Shown here piece by piece: positions 20,207-30,835 of a stretch of DNA of 64,000 nucleotides. Position numbers and translations under genes: made by a program. Position 1 is the stretch's first letter. The number at the start of each line of letters is the position of its first letter. This DNA is from an uncultured Caulobacter sp. (GTDB lineage Bacteria; Pseudomonadota; Alphaproteobacteria; Caulobacterales; Caulobacteraceae). Where the stretch lies: NCBI GenBank assembly GCA_913776195.1, contig CAJYMH010000031.1:124001-188000 (forward strand). The letters run 5' to 3'. The notes beneath the pieces are model-generated. The model had not been told where the DNA came from and ran no database searches. It worked only from the letters and a program-made list of their open reading frames with translations.

Positions 20207-21202
20207 CTAGAGCTCGGGCACATTCAGAACGCCGGCCGCGCCGGTTTCATCACCGAACGCCACACGGGCGCCGTCGGACGACATCGACAAGGCGCTGATC
20301 GGCGCACCCTTCTCGGCTTTCAAGGTCTCCAGGCGGCCTGACTTCAGGTTCGCGGCCCATACGCGGCCGTCGCTCATGCCCGCCGCCGTCACCTGACCCT
20401 CCAGACGCGCCGCGACCCGCGTCGACAGGCTGTCGCGATGGAAGCCGATCTCGGCGGCTTCCTTGCCCATCGGGCCATTGTTCCCGGCGAACGGCCAGAT
20501 CACAGCTCCATTGGCGCCGGCCGTGGCCAGGACCTTGCCGCCATCGAAGAAGGCCAGGCTGCGCGGCTTGGCCGGATAGCCGCCCATGCGCATGTCCTTG
20601 CCGTCCGCCAGTCGCCAGCCGTGGAGCTGATTCTCCTGCATGGCCGAGATCAGGAATTTGCCGTCCGGGCTCCAGGCGATGGCGATGTGGCTGCCGGCCC
20701 ATTTCAGGATCTGCGGCTTCTGGTTCTCGATCCGGGCCCACCACAGATGCGCCCCGCCATAAGACGCGGTGGCGATGCGCCGGCCCTTCGGATCGAAGGC
20801 GATGTCCGACACCGCCTTCTCGTGGGTGTAGGTGCGGCCGAAGCTCGCGTCGGCGGCGTCGAGCACATGCAGCGCCTTGCCGGCGCTGAAGGCGATCAGT
20901 CCGCTGGCCGGGCTGGCGGCGACGGCTTCGATCCACCGCCCCTTCACCTCGGCCAAGCGCGTGACCGCCACTTCACCGCCTTCGATGCGGGACCAGACGA
21001 CCGCGCCGTCATCGCCGCCGGTCACGACCCCGAGGCCGGAGGGGTGGACGCAGGCCGACAGCACCGCGCCGTCATGCGCTTCCACGGTGACGAAGCCATC
21101 CTCGGTCTGCAGGCGGACGGTGCCGTCGCCCAGGGCGAAGGCGGCTCGGCCGTGAGAATCAAAGAGAGCGGCGGTGACGAAGGCGTCGAAGTCGAAGATC
21201 AT
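20207..21202 (-). CDS. WD40 repeat protein
   Basis: A 331-residue beta-propeller protein without signal peptide. Repeats are visible as units ending in VW/LW or HGW (DGAVVWSRI, GGAHLWWARI, ENQLHGWRL, NGAVIWPFA, DGRVWAANL), each with SPDGK- or GDD-type turns, giving about seven blades. WD40 proteins are protein-interaction platforms. This one is close to short alphaproteobacterial WD40 proteins of unknown function. No neighbours suggest a partner. Confidence 0.9.
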   Translation of the reverse strand: MIFDFDAFVTAALFDSHGRAAFALGDGTVRLQTEDGFVTVEAHDGAVLSACVHPSGLGVVTGGDDGAVVWSRIEGGEVAVTRLAEVKGRWIEAVAASPASGLIAFSAGKALHVLDAADASFGRTYTHEKAVSDIAFDPKGRRIATASYGGAHLWWARIENQKPQILKWAGSHIAIAWSPDGKFLISAMQENQLHGWRLADGKDMRMGGYPAKPRSLAFFDGGKVLATAGANGAVIWPFAGNNGPMGKEAAEIGFHRDSLSTRVAARLEGQVTAAGMSDGRVWAANLKSGRLETLKAEKGAPISALSMSSDGARVAFGDETGAAGVLNVPEL

Positions 21203-21425
21203 GACCCGCGATTAGCCCGCTGGCCGCCTTCGCGCTAGGCGCGAAGGGCGAAATCGGCGTACCGGCGTGCGGCGAAACACCATCATTTCTGCACGCGAAA
21301 CGGGAGTCTTGCGAGAGTCTGCGTTTCGGCTCCAACTTGCACTTTACTTCCAAAAATATCCGCGCCAGAAGTCATTCCCGACGATAAGGCTGCGCATAGG
21401 CGCGGTGATTGGGAGATTTTTGTCG

Positions 21426-21872
21426 ATGGCTGCAAAGCTTTCCGGCGGTGGCGGTGGTAAGTACGATCTCGGTCAGAACAACGAGATCAACGTCACGCCT
21501 TTCGTGGACATTCTGCTCGTTCTGCTGATCATCTTCATGGTCGCCGTGCCGATGGCCACCGTGGCCATCAAGGTCGATCTGCCGCCGGCGACCCCGCCGT
21601 CGCCGGAAGACAAGCCGAAAGAGCCGATCTTCATTTCGATCCAGAAGTCCGGCGCCCTGTTCCTCGCCGAACAGCAAACCAGCCTGGAAGGCCTGCCCTC
21701 CGATCTGGCCGGCAAGATCGCTGCTCAATCGCCGGGCGCCGTTCCGCAGGAAGAGCGCATCATGATCCGCGCTGACGCCGACGTCCTGTACCAGGACTTC
21801 ATGGCGGTCCTGAACGAACTGCAAGGCAACGGCTACTACAAGGTCGGCCTGATCAACGAAGACATCTCGTAA
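21426..21872 (+). CDS. exbD: ExbD/TolR-family biopolymer transport protein
   Basis: A 148-residue protein from ATG 21426. Short Gly-rich cytoplasmic N-terminus, one transmembrane helix (VDILLVLLIIFMVAVPM) with the essential Asp in FVDILLVL, and a periplasmic domain (QEERIMIRADADVLYQDFMAVLNEL). It couples proton motive force to TonB-dependent transport or cell envelope function with ExbB. No exbB or tonB is next to it, so it works in trans or with a second ExbD. It fits a window with two TonB-dependent receptors. Confidence 0.92.
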   Translation: MAAKLSGGGGGKYDLGQNNEINVTPFVDILLVLLIIFMVAVPMATVAIKVDLPPATPPSPEDKPKEPIFISIQKSGALFLAEQQTSLEGLPSDLAGKIAAQSPGAVPQEERIMIRADADVLYQDFMAVLNELQGNGYYKVGLINEDIS

Positions 21873-21893
21873 GCCTCACGGTTTCGAGCACGG

Positions 21894-21927
21894 AAAAGGC
21901 CGGATGCGCGAGCATCCGGCCTTTTTC
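21894..21927 (+). terminator. Intrinsic terminator after exbD
   Basis: Perfect 14-bp stem AAAAGGCCGGATGC / GCATCCGGCCTTTT with GCGA loop, followed by T residues. The A/T ends make it usable in both directions, serving the convergent COG0523 gene as well. Confidence 0.9.
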
Positions 21928-21979
21928 TTCGCCTGTTCGGCGGTAGAGAACGGCGCGGCCGAAACCGCGCCGTCGTCCT

Positions 21980-23038
21980 CTAGGCGGCGCAGGCTTCGAA
22001 GCCCGTCCGCAGGGCGGCTTCGTCCAGGTTGCGGCCGATGAACACCATGCGGCTATAGCGACGCTCACCCTCGCGCCACTCACGCTGCAGGTCGCCCTCC
22101 AGGATCATGTGCACGGCCTGGAAGACCAGGCGTTTCTCCTCGCCCAGAACGTCGAGGATGCCCTTGGCGCGCAGGATATCCGGCCCTTGTGCGGCCAACA
22201 GGTTGTTGAGCCAAGTGGTGACCTTGGTCCCATCCACGGGCGTGTCCAAGGTCAGTGAGACCCCACGGATGCCGGCTTCGGCCACATGGTCATGGGGGTG
22301 ATGGTCGTGACCATGATCATGATGGTGATGGTCATGATCGTGGTCGTGGCCGCAGTGCTCGTCGTGAACATGGCCGTGCTCGCCGTGGGCCGGGTTCAGG
22401 AACTGCGGCTCGATCTCGGTGATGCGGTCCAGGTCGAACGAGCCGCGGCCCAGGATCGCGTCGAGGGGCACGTTGGAGCGCTGGGCGTGATGAATGGGCG
22501 CCAGGGGATTGATCCGGCGGACCTGAGCCTCGACGGTGCGCAACTCATCGGCCGAAACCAGATCGGTCTTGTTCAGCACGATCTGATCGGCGAAGGCGAT
22601 CTGCTCGACCGCTTCTTTGCTGTCGGCCAGGCGTTGCAGGATGTGCTTGGCGTCGACCACGGTGGTGACGCTGTCCAGCTTGGTGCGAGCCTTGACTTCG
22701 TCGTCGACGAAGAAAGTCTGGGCCACCGGGCCGGGATCGGCCAGGCCGGTGGTCTCCACCACGATCGCGTCGAACTTGCCCTTTCGTTTCATCAGGCCGG
22801 ACAGGACGCGGATCAGGTCGCCGCGCACCGTGCAGCAGACGCAGCCGTTGTTCATTTCGAACACTTCCTCGTCGGTATCGACGACGAGATCGTTGTCGAT
22901 GCCGACTTCGCCGAACTCGTTGACGATCACGGCGTACTTCTTGCCATGATCCTCGGTGAGAATGCGGTTCAGCAGGGTGGTCTTGCCGGCGCCGAGGTAG
23001 CCGGTCAGGACGGTGACGGGAGTCTGTTCGATGCTCAT
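21980..23038 (-). CDS. COG0523-family GTPase (CobW/ZigA-like metallochaperone)
   Basis: A 352-residue G3E GTPase. Walker [10 protein letters not shown] is at residues 13-21, the metal-binding CxCC is C66-x-C68-C69 in NNGCVCCT, the G-domain motif is ETTGLADP and NKTD is near residue 160. Between the GTPase and the C-terminal CobW domain lies a His/Asp run of about 35 residues with more than a dozen His (about 217-252), a zinc- or nickel-binding stretch typical of zinc-responsive COG0523 proteins. It delivers or inserts metal under GTP control. It is the second gene of an operon with the membrane protein at 23079. Confidence 0.93.
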   Translation of the reverse strand: MSIEQTPVTVLTGYLGAGKTTLLNRILTEDHGKKYAVIVNEFGEVGIDNDLVVDTDEEVFEMNNGCVCCTVRGDLIRVLSGLMKRKGKFDAIVVETTGLADPGPVAQTFFVDDEVKARTKLDSVTTVVDAKHILQRLADSKEAVEQIAFADQIVLNKTDLVSADELRTVEAQVRRINPLAPIHHAQRSNVPLDAILGRGSFDLDRITEIEPQFLNPAHGEHGHVHDEHCGHDHDHDHHHHDHGHDHHPHDHVAEAGIRGVSLTLDTPVDGTKVTTWLNNLLAAQGPDILRAKGILDVLGEEKRLVFQAVHMILEGDLQREWREGERRYSRMVFIGRNLDEAALRTGFEACAA

Positions 23039-23078
23039 GGCGCCTATCTAGTGCGCCGGGGGCGGTTGCGAAACCGCC

Positions 23079-23705
23079 TTAGACCTCGAGCATCGCCACG
23101 ATGACCGCCATGCCAAGCAGGGTGACGCCCATAATGGTGGTCTCATGCCGCTGCAGAGCGTCGAGTTTCAGCCGCTGGACGCCTGCCAAGCTTAGGCTGG
23201 TGAACAGCAGCATGCCCAGGGCGGTGGCGACCATCAGCACGCCGGTGAGCGCGGCGAAACCGCCCCAACCGTAGGGCGTGCTGGCCAGGAAAATCGGCAG
23301 GAAGGCCTCGCACGGCGACAGGGCCAGCAGCGTGACCAAGCCCAGCACCGCCGCGCGATCCGAGCGATAGGAGCGCGGCAGGCCGTGCAGGTGCGCATGC
23401 TTGCGCCCGCGCCACAGATAATAGAGCCCCAGTCCCGCCATGCCGCCAGCGACCAGCAGTCCGAAGATGCCGCCCAGGCGTTCTTCCAGCGCCAGGCCGG
23501 CGGTGACCAGGATCGCGCCCAGCAGGGTGGTGACCGCCACATGGCCGACCGCCGCCAGCATGGCGACGCTCAGGGTGCGCGGCGCGGACCAGCCTTGTCC
23601 CCGCCCCACCAGCACGAACGGCAACCAATGCGTGGGCAGGGCCGCGTGCAGGAAGGCCACGGCGAAGCCGGTCGCGGCGATGGAGGCGAAGAGGGGCGAG
23701 GTCAC
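23079..23705 (-). CDS. Polytopic membrane protein, possible metal transporter
   Basis: A 208-residue protein with GTG start behind AGAGGG and about six transmembrane helices. Histidines lie in the first helix motif FLHAALPTHWLPFVL and in helix four region SVAMLAAVGHVAVTT, and a cytoplasmic loop has KHAHLHGLP, consistent with metal binding as in NicO/HupE/UreH-type transporters. The pattern LLALSPCEAFLPIF in helix five recalls the TauE/DsbD-like permease fold. It lies 40 bp upstream of the COG0523 gene. Substrate is inferred to be zinc, nickel or cobalt. Confidence 0.72.
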   Translation of the reverse strand: MTSPLFASIAATGFAVAFLHAALPTHWLPFVLVGRGQGWSAPRTLSVAMLAAVGHVAVTTLLGAILVTAGLALEERLGGIFGLLVAGGMAGLGLYYLWRGRKHAHLHGLPRSYRSDRAAVLGLVTLLALSPCEAFLPIFLASTPYGWGGFAALTGVLMVATALGMLLFTSLSLAGVQRLKLDALQRHETTIMGVTLLGMAVIVAMLEV

Positions 23706-23723
23706 GAGCCCTCTGTACAGGAT

Positions 23724-23736
23724 GCTACACTATAAC
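23724..23736 (-). promoter_or_regulatory. Zur-box-like imperfect palindrome
   Basis: On the minus strand, GTTATA-G-TGTAGC. It lies about 20-30 bp before the GTG of the membrane protein gene. The pattern GTTAT-N3-RTARC is shared with the palindrome at 48537-48551 upstream of the zinc-type TonB receptor. The identity as a Zur (zinc uptake regulator) site is inferred. Confidence 0.4.
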
Positions 23737-23812
23737 CGCCAGAGCATGCTGGCGAAGAAGGCGAAGCACTCTATATGAGGCCGGTCGCGACGGGTTTTCG
23801 CCCGCCGCCGCG

Positions 23813-23840
23813 TTGACTCCCCGGTCTTGCGCTGTATAAG
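23813..23840 (+). promoter_or_regulatory. Promoter of rplU-rpmA
   Basis: TTGACT (23813-23818), 16-bp spacer, TATAAG (23835-23840), a good match to a housekeeping promoter. It is about 90 bp before rplU and inside a run of TTGAC / CTGTATAAG sequence that fits the Caulobacter pattern TTGAC-N-GCTANA. Confidence 0.6.
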
Positions 23841-23927
23841 AGCGCTCCCTCGCCCGCAGGCTGGCCCCGCGGGCGCAATCCATTTTGAGAACAAGTCTTC
23901 GGACTTCATAAGCTTAAGGCGCGACCG

Positions 23928-24500
23928 ATGTACGCGGTGATCAAAACCGGCGGTAAGCAGTACCGGGTTCAGGCGGGCGATCTGCTCGTGGTTGAGAAGC
24001 TCGAAGGCGAGCCGGGCGCGGAAATCGCGTTCGACCAGGTCCTGATGCTGGGCGACGGCGACGCCGTCACCGTGGGCGCTCCGCTGGTGGACGGCGCCGC
24101 TGTGAACGCGACCCTGATCGAAACCCGCAAGGGCGAGAAGGTGAAGATCTTCAAGAAGATCCGTCGCCAGGGCTATCGCCGCACCCGCGGTCACCGTCAG
24201 ACCGAAACCGTTCTGCGCGTTACCTCGGTGGCCAACGGCTCGAAGTCGGACAAGTGGGACGGCACGGTCGATCTGACCAGCAAGCGCGTTCTGGACGCCC
24301 GCGCCCGCGGTCTCGGCGACGCCGCCGTGACCTCCGCTCCGGTCGAAGCCAAGGAAGCCGCCCCGGCTCCAAAGGCCAAGGCCGCCGCGCCGAAGAAAGC
24401 CGCTGCTCCGAAGGCCGCCAAGGCCGAGGGTGAAGCCGCCCCCGCCAAGAAGGCTGCGCCGAAGAAGGCCGCCGCCAAGAAGGACGCCGACGAGGCCTAA
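23928..24500 (+). CDS. rplU: 50S ribosomal protein L21 with long Ala/Lys-rich tail
   Basis: A 190-residue L21. The core (MYAVIKTGGKQYRVQAGDLL, KVKIFKKIRRQGYRRTRGHRQ) is canonical, about 100-105 residues. The remaining about 85 residues are a low-complexity tail of Ala, Lys and Pro ([18 protein letters not shown] type) ending KKDADEA. Its composition resembles the atpD N-terminus and the H1-like protein at 13 kb. rpmA follows 31 bp later. Confidence 0.97.
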   Translation: MYAVIKTGGKQYRVQAGDLLVVEKLEGEPGAEIAFDQVLMLGDGDAVTVGAPLVDGAAVNATLIETRKGEKVKIFKKIRRQGYRRTRGHRQTETVLRVTSVANGSKSDKWDGTVDLTSKRVLDARARGLGDAAVTSAPVEAKEAAPAPKAKAAAPKKAAAPKAAKAEGEAAPAKKAAPKKAAAKKDADEA

Positions 24501-24531
24501 AGGCCCCGTCGCATAGGATCAGGAGAGCACA

Positions 24532-24807
24532 ATGGCTCACAAAAAATCTGGCGGCTCCTCGCGCAACGGTCGCGATTCGGCTGGCCGTCGTCTCGGTGTG
24601 AAGAAGTTCGGCGGCGAAGCCGTCCTCGCGGGCAACATCGTCGTGCGTCAGCGCGGCACGAAGTTCTGGCCGGGCGTCAATGTCGGTATGGGCAAGGACC
24701 ATACCCTCTTCGCGCTCGTGAACGGCGCCGTGCGCTTTGTAACCAAGCGCGACAACCGCACCTACGTGACGATCGATCCGGTCGCACAGGCTCAGGCCGC
24801 AGAGTAA
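24532..24807 (+). CDS. rpmA: 50S ribosomal protein L27
   Basis: A 91-residue L27 at the peptidyl transferase centre. Canonical [20 protein letters not shown] start, [22 protein letters not shown] and [10 protein letters not shown] motifs. A ribosome binding site AGGAG precedes ATG 24532. The mature N-terminus is complete with no cleaved Firmicute-type extension. Confidence 0.98.
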   Translation: MAHKKSGGSSRNGRDSAGRRLGVKKFGGEAVLAGNIVVRQRGTKFWPGVNVGMGKDHTLFALVNGAVRFVTKRDNRTYVTIDPVAQAQAAE

Positions 24808-24865
24808 GCGCGGTCCAGACCTTCCCCGGATCGCGCACCTGAGTGGCGATCCGGACAGACGATCC

Positions 24866-24907
24866 AAGCGGGGAGTCCGGGAACGCCGGGCTCCCCGCTT
24901 TCTTTTT
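24866..24907 (+). terminator. Intrinsic terminator after rpmA
   Basis: Outer stem AAGCGGGGAG (24866-24875) / CTCCCCGCTT (24891-24900) with an inner CCGG/CCGG, followed by TCTTTTT. Confidence 0.85.
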
Positions 24908-24963
24908 GGCCGCAGCCTGGACGGGGGTCCGGGACGGTGGCGGGATCGACCAGGGAGGTCGCC

Positions 24964-25494
24964 ATGAACGTGATAGGCCAAACCCCCATCATCGAAACGC
25001 GCAGGCTGGTCCTGCGCGAGCCGCTATCGACGGATGCGCAGCGCGTCTCCGCTCTGATCGACTACGATATCGCCAAGATGACCACCCGCATGCCGTGGCC
25101 CTATGCGCAGCAGGACGCTGACGCGTTCGTGGTGCAGGTCCAGATGCAGGATCGCCGCCGCGACAACACCTTTGTCATCACCCTTGAGGACGAAGGCGTG
25201 ATCGGTGTGCTGGGGTTCTTCCTCACGCCTGAAGGACGCACCGAGGTCGGCTACTGGATCGGCGGCGCCTATTGGGGGCGGGGTCTGGCCAGCGAGGCGT
25301 TGATGGGCGCGCTTGGCTGGGCGGCGCGCGACTGGCGCAAGCGTCTGGTCGTGGCCGGGCACTTCGCAGACAATCCGGCGTCCGGCCGCGTCCTGTGCAA
25401 GGCGGGTTTCCTCTATACAGGGATCGTGGATGCAAAGCCGTCACGGGCCAGGGGCCAGTCGGCGGACACGCGGATGATGGTCTGGTTGGCCTGA
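24964..25494 (+). CDS. GNAT-family N-acetyltransferase (RimJ/RimL type)
   Basis: A 176-residue acetyltransferase with ATG 24964 behind GGGAGG. RIIL-type start IIETRRLVLREPLSTDA, then the acetyl-CoA region EVGYWIGGAYWGRGLASEAL and VVAGHFADNPASGRVLCKAGF. The arrangement is typical of RimJ/RimL-like enzymes that modify ribosomal proteins, antibiotics or amines. A GNAT gene at this place between rpmA and obg is common in Alphaproteobacteria, so the position is ancestral. Substrate unknown. Confidence 0.92.
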   Translation: MNVIGQTPIIETRRLVLREPLSTDAQRVSALIDYDIAKMTTRMPWPYAQQDADAFVVQVQMQDRRRDNTFVITLEDEGVIGVLGFFLTPEGRTEVGYWIGGAYWGRGLASEALMGALGWAARDWRKRLVVAGHFADNPASGRVLCKAGFLYTGIVDAKPSRARGQSADTRMMVWLA

Positions 25495-25509
25495 AGGCCG
25501 CGCCGGGGG

Positions 25510-26469
25510 TCAGGCCGCTTGCGCGCCGGGTCCCTTGGGGCCGGCCCGGAAGCGGGACTCGGCGGTGACGATGCGCTCGCAAAGCTTGTCCAGCTCGGAC
25601 AGCAGCGAATAGGAGGCGTAGATGGGGATTTCCATCATCGCCGCCTGCGCGCGGGGCATCAGCTCGGTGTACTTTTTCCAGGCGATATGCGCATCGCGCG
25701 CGGCTTCGGCGCGATGGCCCAGAGGCGTCCAGAGGTTCAGGTCTATCAGCTCGTCCCGGCATTCCTTCATCATCGGCAGTGCGATGAACAGGAACAGGAA
25801 GGTCGGGGTGGCGGCGCGGCTGTAGGGCGGCAGCACCTGCATGTGCCACACGCGGAACGCCTCCAGGAAGCTGTCCTTCTTGTTCTCTTCCGGCGGCAGC
25901 CAGTGCGCGTTGCGGTCGATCAGCTCATCGGCCGAACCGGCGCGCTTGACCAGATCGTCGGCGGTCCGGCCATCCTTCAGGGTCTTGGATAGGGCCGCGA
26001 CCGGAATATTCAGGCGCTTGGCGACTTCCGAATAGCCGACCGTGCGGCCGCCCATGGAGGTCCATTGGCCCATGGTGGGCGTGCCGCCCATCTTAGCCGT
26101 CTTGAGGGCCTGGGCCTGCATGAGCAGCTTGTTCTGTTCAGTGGCTTTCGCGGCCAGCTGTTTGTCGAACTCTTCCTCGTGCTTCTTCTGCTGGGCGCTG
26201 TTCATCCAGCGGGCCTTACCCGGCCCGTACGTGCGCTCGTAGCGGTTCAGCAGGACGAGATTGAAGCCTTCGCCAGGGCAAGGACCGATGTCATTCAGAA
26301 AGGCTCGGAAGTCGCGCCAGTTGCCGGTGATGCCCGTGCCTCGGGTCATCATGATGTTGCGATGGATGTTGCTCTCGCGCTCATACTTCTTGGCGAGCGT
26401 CGGCAGAGTCAGGTTCTTGAGGTCCTGCAAGACTTCAGCTTTGGGCGGTGGACCGGACAAACCTTGCAA
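25510..26469 (-). CDS. Protein with phage HNH/AP2-like DNA-binding modules, unknown function
   Basis: A 319-residue protein without signal peptide. Residues about 40-100 (RGTGITGNWRDFRAFLNDIG, P, RYERTYGPGKARWMNSAQQ) follow the pattern of phage HNH and AP2 homing-endonuclease-type proteins (GRGI..W..F..F..DMG..P..sLdR.d..Y.P.NcrWat..eQ). Residues about 140-170 (GYSEVAKRLNIPVAALSKTL, DGRTADDL) match the helix-turn-helix unit that often follows in those proteins (tlaeWAk.lGi...tl..Rl..GW). No HNH catalytic His pair is seen. The rest is helical, with a long basic stretch (about 100-130). It is transcribed divergently from obg. A DNA-binding role is inferred; the function is unknown. Confidence 0.72.
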   Translation of the reverse strand: MQGLSGPPPKAEVLQDLKNLTLPTLAKKYERESNIHRNIMMTRGTGITGNWRDFRAFLNDIGPCPGEGFNLVLLNRYERTYGPGKARWMNSAQQKKHEEEFDKQLAAKATEQNKLLMQAQALKTAKMGGTPTMGQWTSMGGRTVGYSEVAKRLNIPVAALSKTLKDGRTADDLVKRAGSADELIDRNAHWLPPEENKKDSFLEAFRVWHMQVLPPYSRAATPTFLFLFIALPMMKECRDELIDLNLWTPLGHRAEAARDAHIAWKKYTELMPRAQAAMMEIPIYASYSLLSELDKLCERIVTAESRFRAGPKGPGAQAA

Positions 26470-26499
26470 CTCCCTAGTAATGCAACCTATGGTCGTTAA

Positions 26500-27693
<1,194 letters not shown>

Positions 27694-27694
27694 G

Positions 27695-28822
27695 ATGACA
27701 TTGGCCGCCGCCCGTCGGATCGTCGTCAAGGTCGGCTCGGCCTTGCTCGTGGATTCGGAAACCGGCGCGGCCAACCGGGCGTGGCTGGAGGCGTTCTGCG
27801 CCGATGCCGCGCGCCTGCGCGCTCAGGGCCGCCAGATCGTGGTGGTGTCTTCCGGCGCGGTGGCGCTGGGCCGCCGGCGCATGGGACTGCCCAAACGCGC
27901 CCTGACCCTGCCCGAGAAGCAGGCCGCCGCCGCCGCTGGCCAGAGCCTGCTGATGCGAGCCTGGGAAGAGGCGTTCGAGCCGCACGGCGCCGCCTGCGCG
28001 CAGGTGCTCCTGACCCGTGACGACACCGAGGTGCGCCGGCGATGGCTGAACGCCCGCGCCACGGTGGAGACTCTGCTGGCCCTCAACGTCGTGCCGGTGG
28101 TCAATGAGAACGACACCGTGGTGACCGAGGAAATCCGCTACGGCGATAATGACCGCCTGGCCGCGCGCGTGGCGCAGATGACCGGCGCCGACGCCCTGAT
28201 CCTGCTGTCGGACATCGACGGCCTCTACACCGCCGACCCGCGTCGTGATCCGGCGGCGGAGCATATTGCGCTGGTGGAGCGCCTGACGCCGCAGATCGAG
28301 GCCATGGCCGGCGGCGCCAACGCTGGGGCCGGTGTGGGCACCGGCGGCATGGCGACCAAGCTCGCCGCCGCCCGGATCGCCGCCGCCGCTGGCTGCGCCA
28401 CCATCGTCACCCTGGGCACGCGGCCTTCGCCGCTGCTGGCCATCGAAAGCGGCGAGCGCTCAACAATCTTCGCCGCCTCGACGACGCCGGCCGCCGCCTA
28501 CAAGGCCTGGATCGCCGGCTCCCTCGCGCCGCAGGGCGCGCTGGTGGTGGATGACGGCGCGGCGACCGCGTTGCGCGGCGGCAAGAGCCTGCTTGCCGCC
28601 GGGGTTAGGGCGGCCGAGGGGCGTTTCGGCAAGGGCGATGCTGTTGTGGTGCGCGACGAGGCGGGCCGCGAACTGGCGCGCGGCCTGGTCCGCTATGACG
28701 CCGCCGACGCCGCGCGCATCGCCGGCTTGAGGTCGGACGCCATCGAGGCGGCTCTGGGTTTCACCGAAGGACCGGTGATCCATGCCGACGACCTGGCTCT
28801 GGCGGCGCGAGAGACGGCCTGA
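27695..28822 (+). CDS. proB: Glutamate 5-kinase
   Basis: A 375-residue enzyme for the first step of proline synthesis (ATP plus glutamate to glutamyl phosphate). Amino acid kinase domain [14 protein letters not shown] and [20 protein letters not shown] site [12 protein letters not shown] and GTGGMATKL, followed by a PUA domain (about residues 280-370) as in long-form ProB. ATG 27695 lies one base after obg; a longer frame runs back into obg and is not used. Confidence 0.97.
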   Translation: MTLAAARRIVVKVGSALLVDSETGAANRAWLEAFCADAARLRAQGRQIVVVSSGAVALGRRRMGLPKRALTLPEKQAAAAAGQSLLMRAWEEAFEPHGAACAQVLLTRDDTEVRRRWLNARATVETLLALNVVPVVNENDTVVTEEIRYGDNDRLAARVAQMTGADALILLSDIDGLYTADPRRDPAAEHIALVERLTPQIEAMAGGANAGAGVGTGGMATKLAAARIAAAAGCATIVTLGTRPSPLLAIESGERSTIFAASTTPAAAYKAWIAGSLAPQGALVVDDGAATALRGGKSLLAAGVRAAEGRFGKGDAVVVRDEAGRELARGLVRYDAADAARIAGLRSDAIEAALGFTEGPVIHADDLALAARETA

Positions 28823-28897
28823 GCGCTGGCGACCTGAATGCTGGCGGTAATCAGCACAAAGGGCTAAGGCTCACTTTGAGCATAAGTGGCGAGGCCC

Positions 28898-30169
28898 ATG
28901 GACGACGCGGGTTCATCCCTGCAGGCGACAATGGTGCGGATCGGGCGTGAAGCCCGGGACGGCGCCCGCGCCTTGCGTCTGTCCACCTCGGAGGTCCGCA
29001 CAGCCGCCATCGCCGGCATGGCTGCGGCCATCCGCAGGCAGGCTGACGCGATCCTGGCCGCCAACTTCGCCGACCAGGCGGACGCCCGCGCCAACGGGCT
29101 GAGCGAGGCCCTTATCGACCGCATGGCTCTGGACGCCGGCCGGATCGCCGCCCTGGCCGACGCCGTGGACGCCATCGCGGCGATTCCCGATCCGGTGGGC
29201 GCGGAAATCGCTCGCTGGGACAGGCCCAACGGTCTGGATATCGCCAGGGTGCGCACCCCCATCGGGGTGATCGCCATGATCTATGAGAGTCGCCCCAATG
29301 TGACGGCCGACGCGGCGGCCTTGTGCGTGCGGTCCGGCAACGCCTCGATCCTGCGGGGCGGGTCGGAATGCCTGCGCAGCAACCTGGCCATCCATGCCGC
29401 TGTGGTCGAGGGGCTGGTGCGGGCGGGGCTGCCAGCGTCCTGCGTCCAGGCCGTGCCGACGACCGATCGCGCGGCGGTGGGTCTAATCCTGGGCGGGCTG
29501 GACGGCGCCGTCGATCTTATCATCCCACGCGGCGGCAAGAGCCTGGTGGCCAGGGTGCAGGCGGAGGCCCGGGCTCCGGTGCTCGGGCACCTGGAGGGCC
29601 TGAACCACGTCTTCGTCCATGCCGACGCCGATCTGGAGAAGGCCAAGGCGGTTGTGGTCAACGCCAAGATGCGGCGTGTGTCGGTCTGCGGCTCGGCCGA
29701 GACCTTGCTGATTGACCGGGCCGACGCCGACCGCCTGCTGCCGCCCATCGCCGCCGCCCTCGTCGCGGCCGGCTGTGAGGTGCGCGGGGACGAGGCGGCG
29801 CGGGCCATCGCGCCCATGGCCGCCGCGAGCGCCGAGGACTGGTCCACCGAATATCTGGCGCCGATCATCGCCGTGGCCCTGGTCGATGGCGTCGGGGGAG
29901 CCGCCGCCCATATCGCCGCTCATGGCTCCGGCCACACCGACGCGATCCTCACAGAGGACGCCGCCGCCGCCGACGCCTTCGTCGCCTCGGTGGATTCGGC
30001 CATAGTGCTGATCAACGCCTCCACCCAGTTCGCCGACGGCGGGGAGTTCGGCTTCGGAGCAGAAATCGGCATCGCTACTGACAAGCTTCACGCCCGCGGT
30101 CCGGTTGGGGCCGAGCAATTGACGACATTCAAGTATGTGGTTCGCGGGACCGGCCAGACTCGTCCCTGA
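28898..30169 (+). CDS. proA: Gamma-glutamyl phosphate reductase
   Basis: A 423-residue NADPH-dependent reductase, second step of proline synthesis. ALDH-like fold with family motifs [35 protein letters not shown] and catalytic Cys in [17 protein letters not shown]. The start is ATG 28898 (GGCGAGGCCC before it); a GTG at 28886 is nearly as good and adds four residues. It follows proB after about 75 bp, and nadD begins before its stop. Confidence 0.96.
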   Translation: MDDAGSSLQATMVRIGREARDGARALRLSTSEVRTAAIAGMAAAIRRQADAILAANFADQADARANGLSEALIDRMALDAGRIAALADAVDAIAAIPDPVGAEIARWDRPNGLDIARVRTPIGVIAMIYESRPNVTADAAALCVRSGNASILRGGSECLRSNLAIHAAVVEGLVRAGLPASCVQAVPTTDRAAVGLILGGLDGAVDLIIPRGGKSLVARVQAEARAPVLGHLEGLNHVFVHADADLEKAKAVVVNAKMRRVSVCGSAETLLIDRADADRLLPPIAAALVAAGCEVRGDEAARAIAPMAAASAEDWSTEYLAPIIAVALVDGVGGAAAHIAAHGSGHTDAILTEDAAAADAFVASVDSAIVLINASTQFADGGEFGFGAEIGIATDKLHARGPVGAEQLTTFKYVVRGTGQTRP

Positions 30170-30806
30170 GGCTGGCAGGCCGGCGGCGTCGCGGCTGGGC
30201 TTCACGCTCCAGCCGGGCATGCGCGTCGGTCTGTTCGGCGGCTCGTTCAATCCCACCCACGAGGGCCACGCCCACGTGGCCGAGACGGCGCTGTCCCGTC
30301 TCCAATTGGATCGGGTGATCTGGCTGGTGTCGCCGCAGAACCCACTGAAGTCCTCCAGCGAGACCGAAAGCCTCTCCAAGCGCATGGCCAATGCGCGCCG
30401 CTGGGCGCGTGGGCCGGCCATGATCGTAAGCGACGTGGAGACCCGGCTGGGCGTGCAGTATACGCTGGACACCATCCGCCTGCTGAAGGCGCGGCATCCC
30501 GGCGTGCATTTCGTCTGGATCATGGGGGCCGACAGCCTGGCGACCTTCCATCGTTGGCGCGGCTGGACGCAGATTATGCGCGAGGTTCCGGTGGCCGTGG
30601 TCTCCCGCCCCTGGGCGGCGCTGAAGGCCCGCACCTCGCCCACCGCTCGCCGCTTCGCGCACGCACGTCGGCCGGCTTCCCAAGCGCACCTGCTGCCCGG
30701 CGCGAACCCGCCGTCCTGGGTCTATCTGACCGGGCCGCTGAATTTCGCCTCATCCACCGCCCTGCGTGATCGCGCCCGCCAGGAGGCGTCCAAGGCGCCT
30801 GGCTGA
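30135..30806 (+). CDS. nadD: Nicotinate-nucleotide adenylyltransferase
   Basis: NadD, the enzyme that joins nicotinic acid mononucleotide and ATP in NAD synthesis. The nucleotidyltransferase signature [16 protein letters not shown] and the second motif SSTALRD are present. Start uncertain: ATG 30135 overlaps proA by 35 bp and gives 223 residues; ATG 30219 gives 195 and starts with the first strand. Orthologues carry a short FTLxPGM-like lead before the strand, which favours the earlier start, but neither has a good ribosome binding site. Confidence 0.94.
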   Translation: MWFAGPARLVPEAGRPAASRLGFTLQPGMRVGLFGGSFNPTHEGHAHVAETALSRLQLDRVIWLVSPQNPLKSSSETESLSKRMANARRWARGPAMIVSDVETRLGVQYTLDTIRLLKARHPGVHFVWIMGADSLATFHRWRGWTQIMREVPVAVVSRPWAALKARTSPTARRFAHARRPASQAHLLPGANPPSWVYLTGPLNFASSTALRDRARQEASKAPG

Positions 30807-30835
30807 GTCAAACCGCTCACGGATTGGGGATTTCT

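Noticed and set aside
22286-23104. A plus-strand Val/His/Met-rich frame opposite the COG0523 gene.
   Set aside because: It is the complement of the His-rich stretch and GTPase motifs; the minus strand carries the recognised family.
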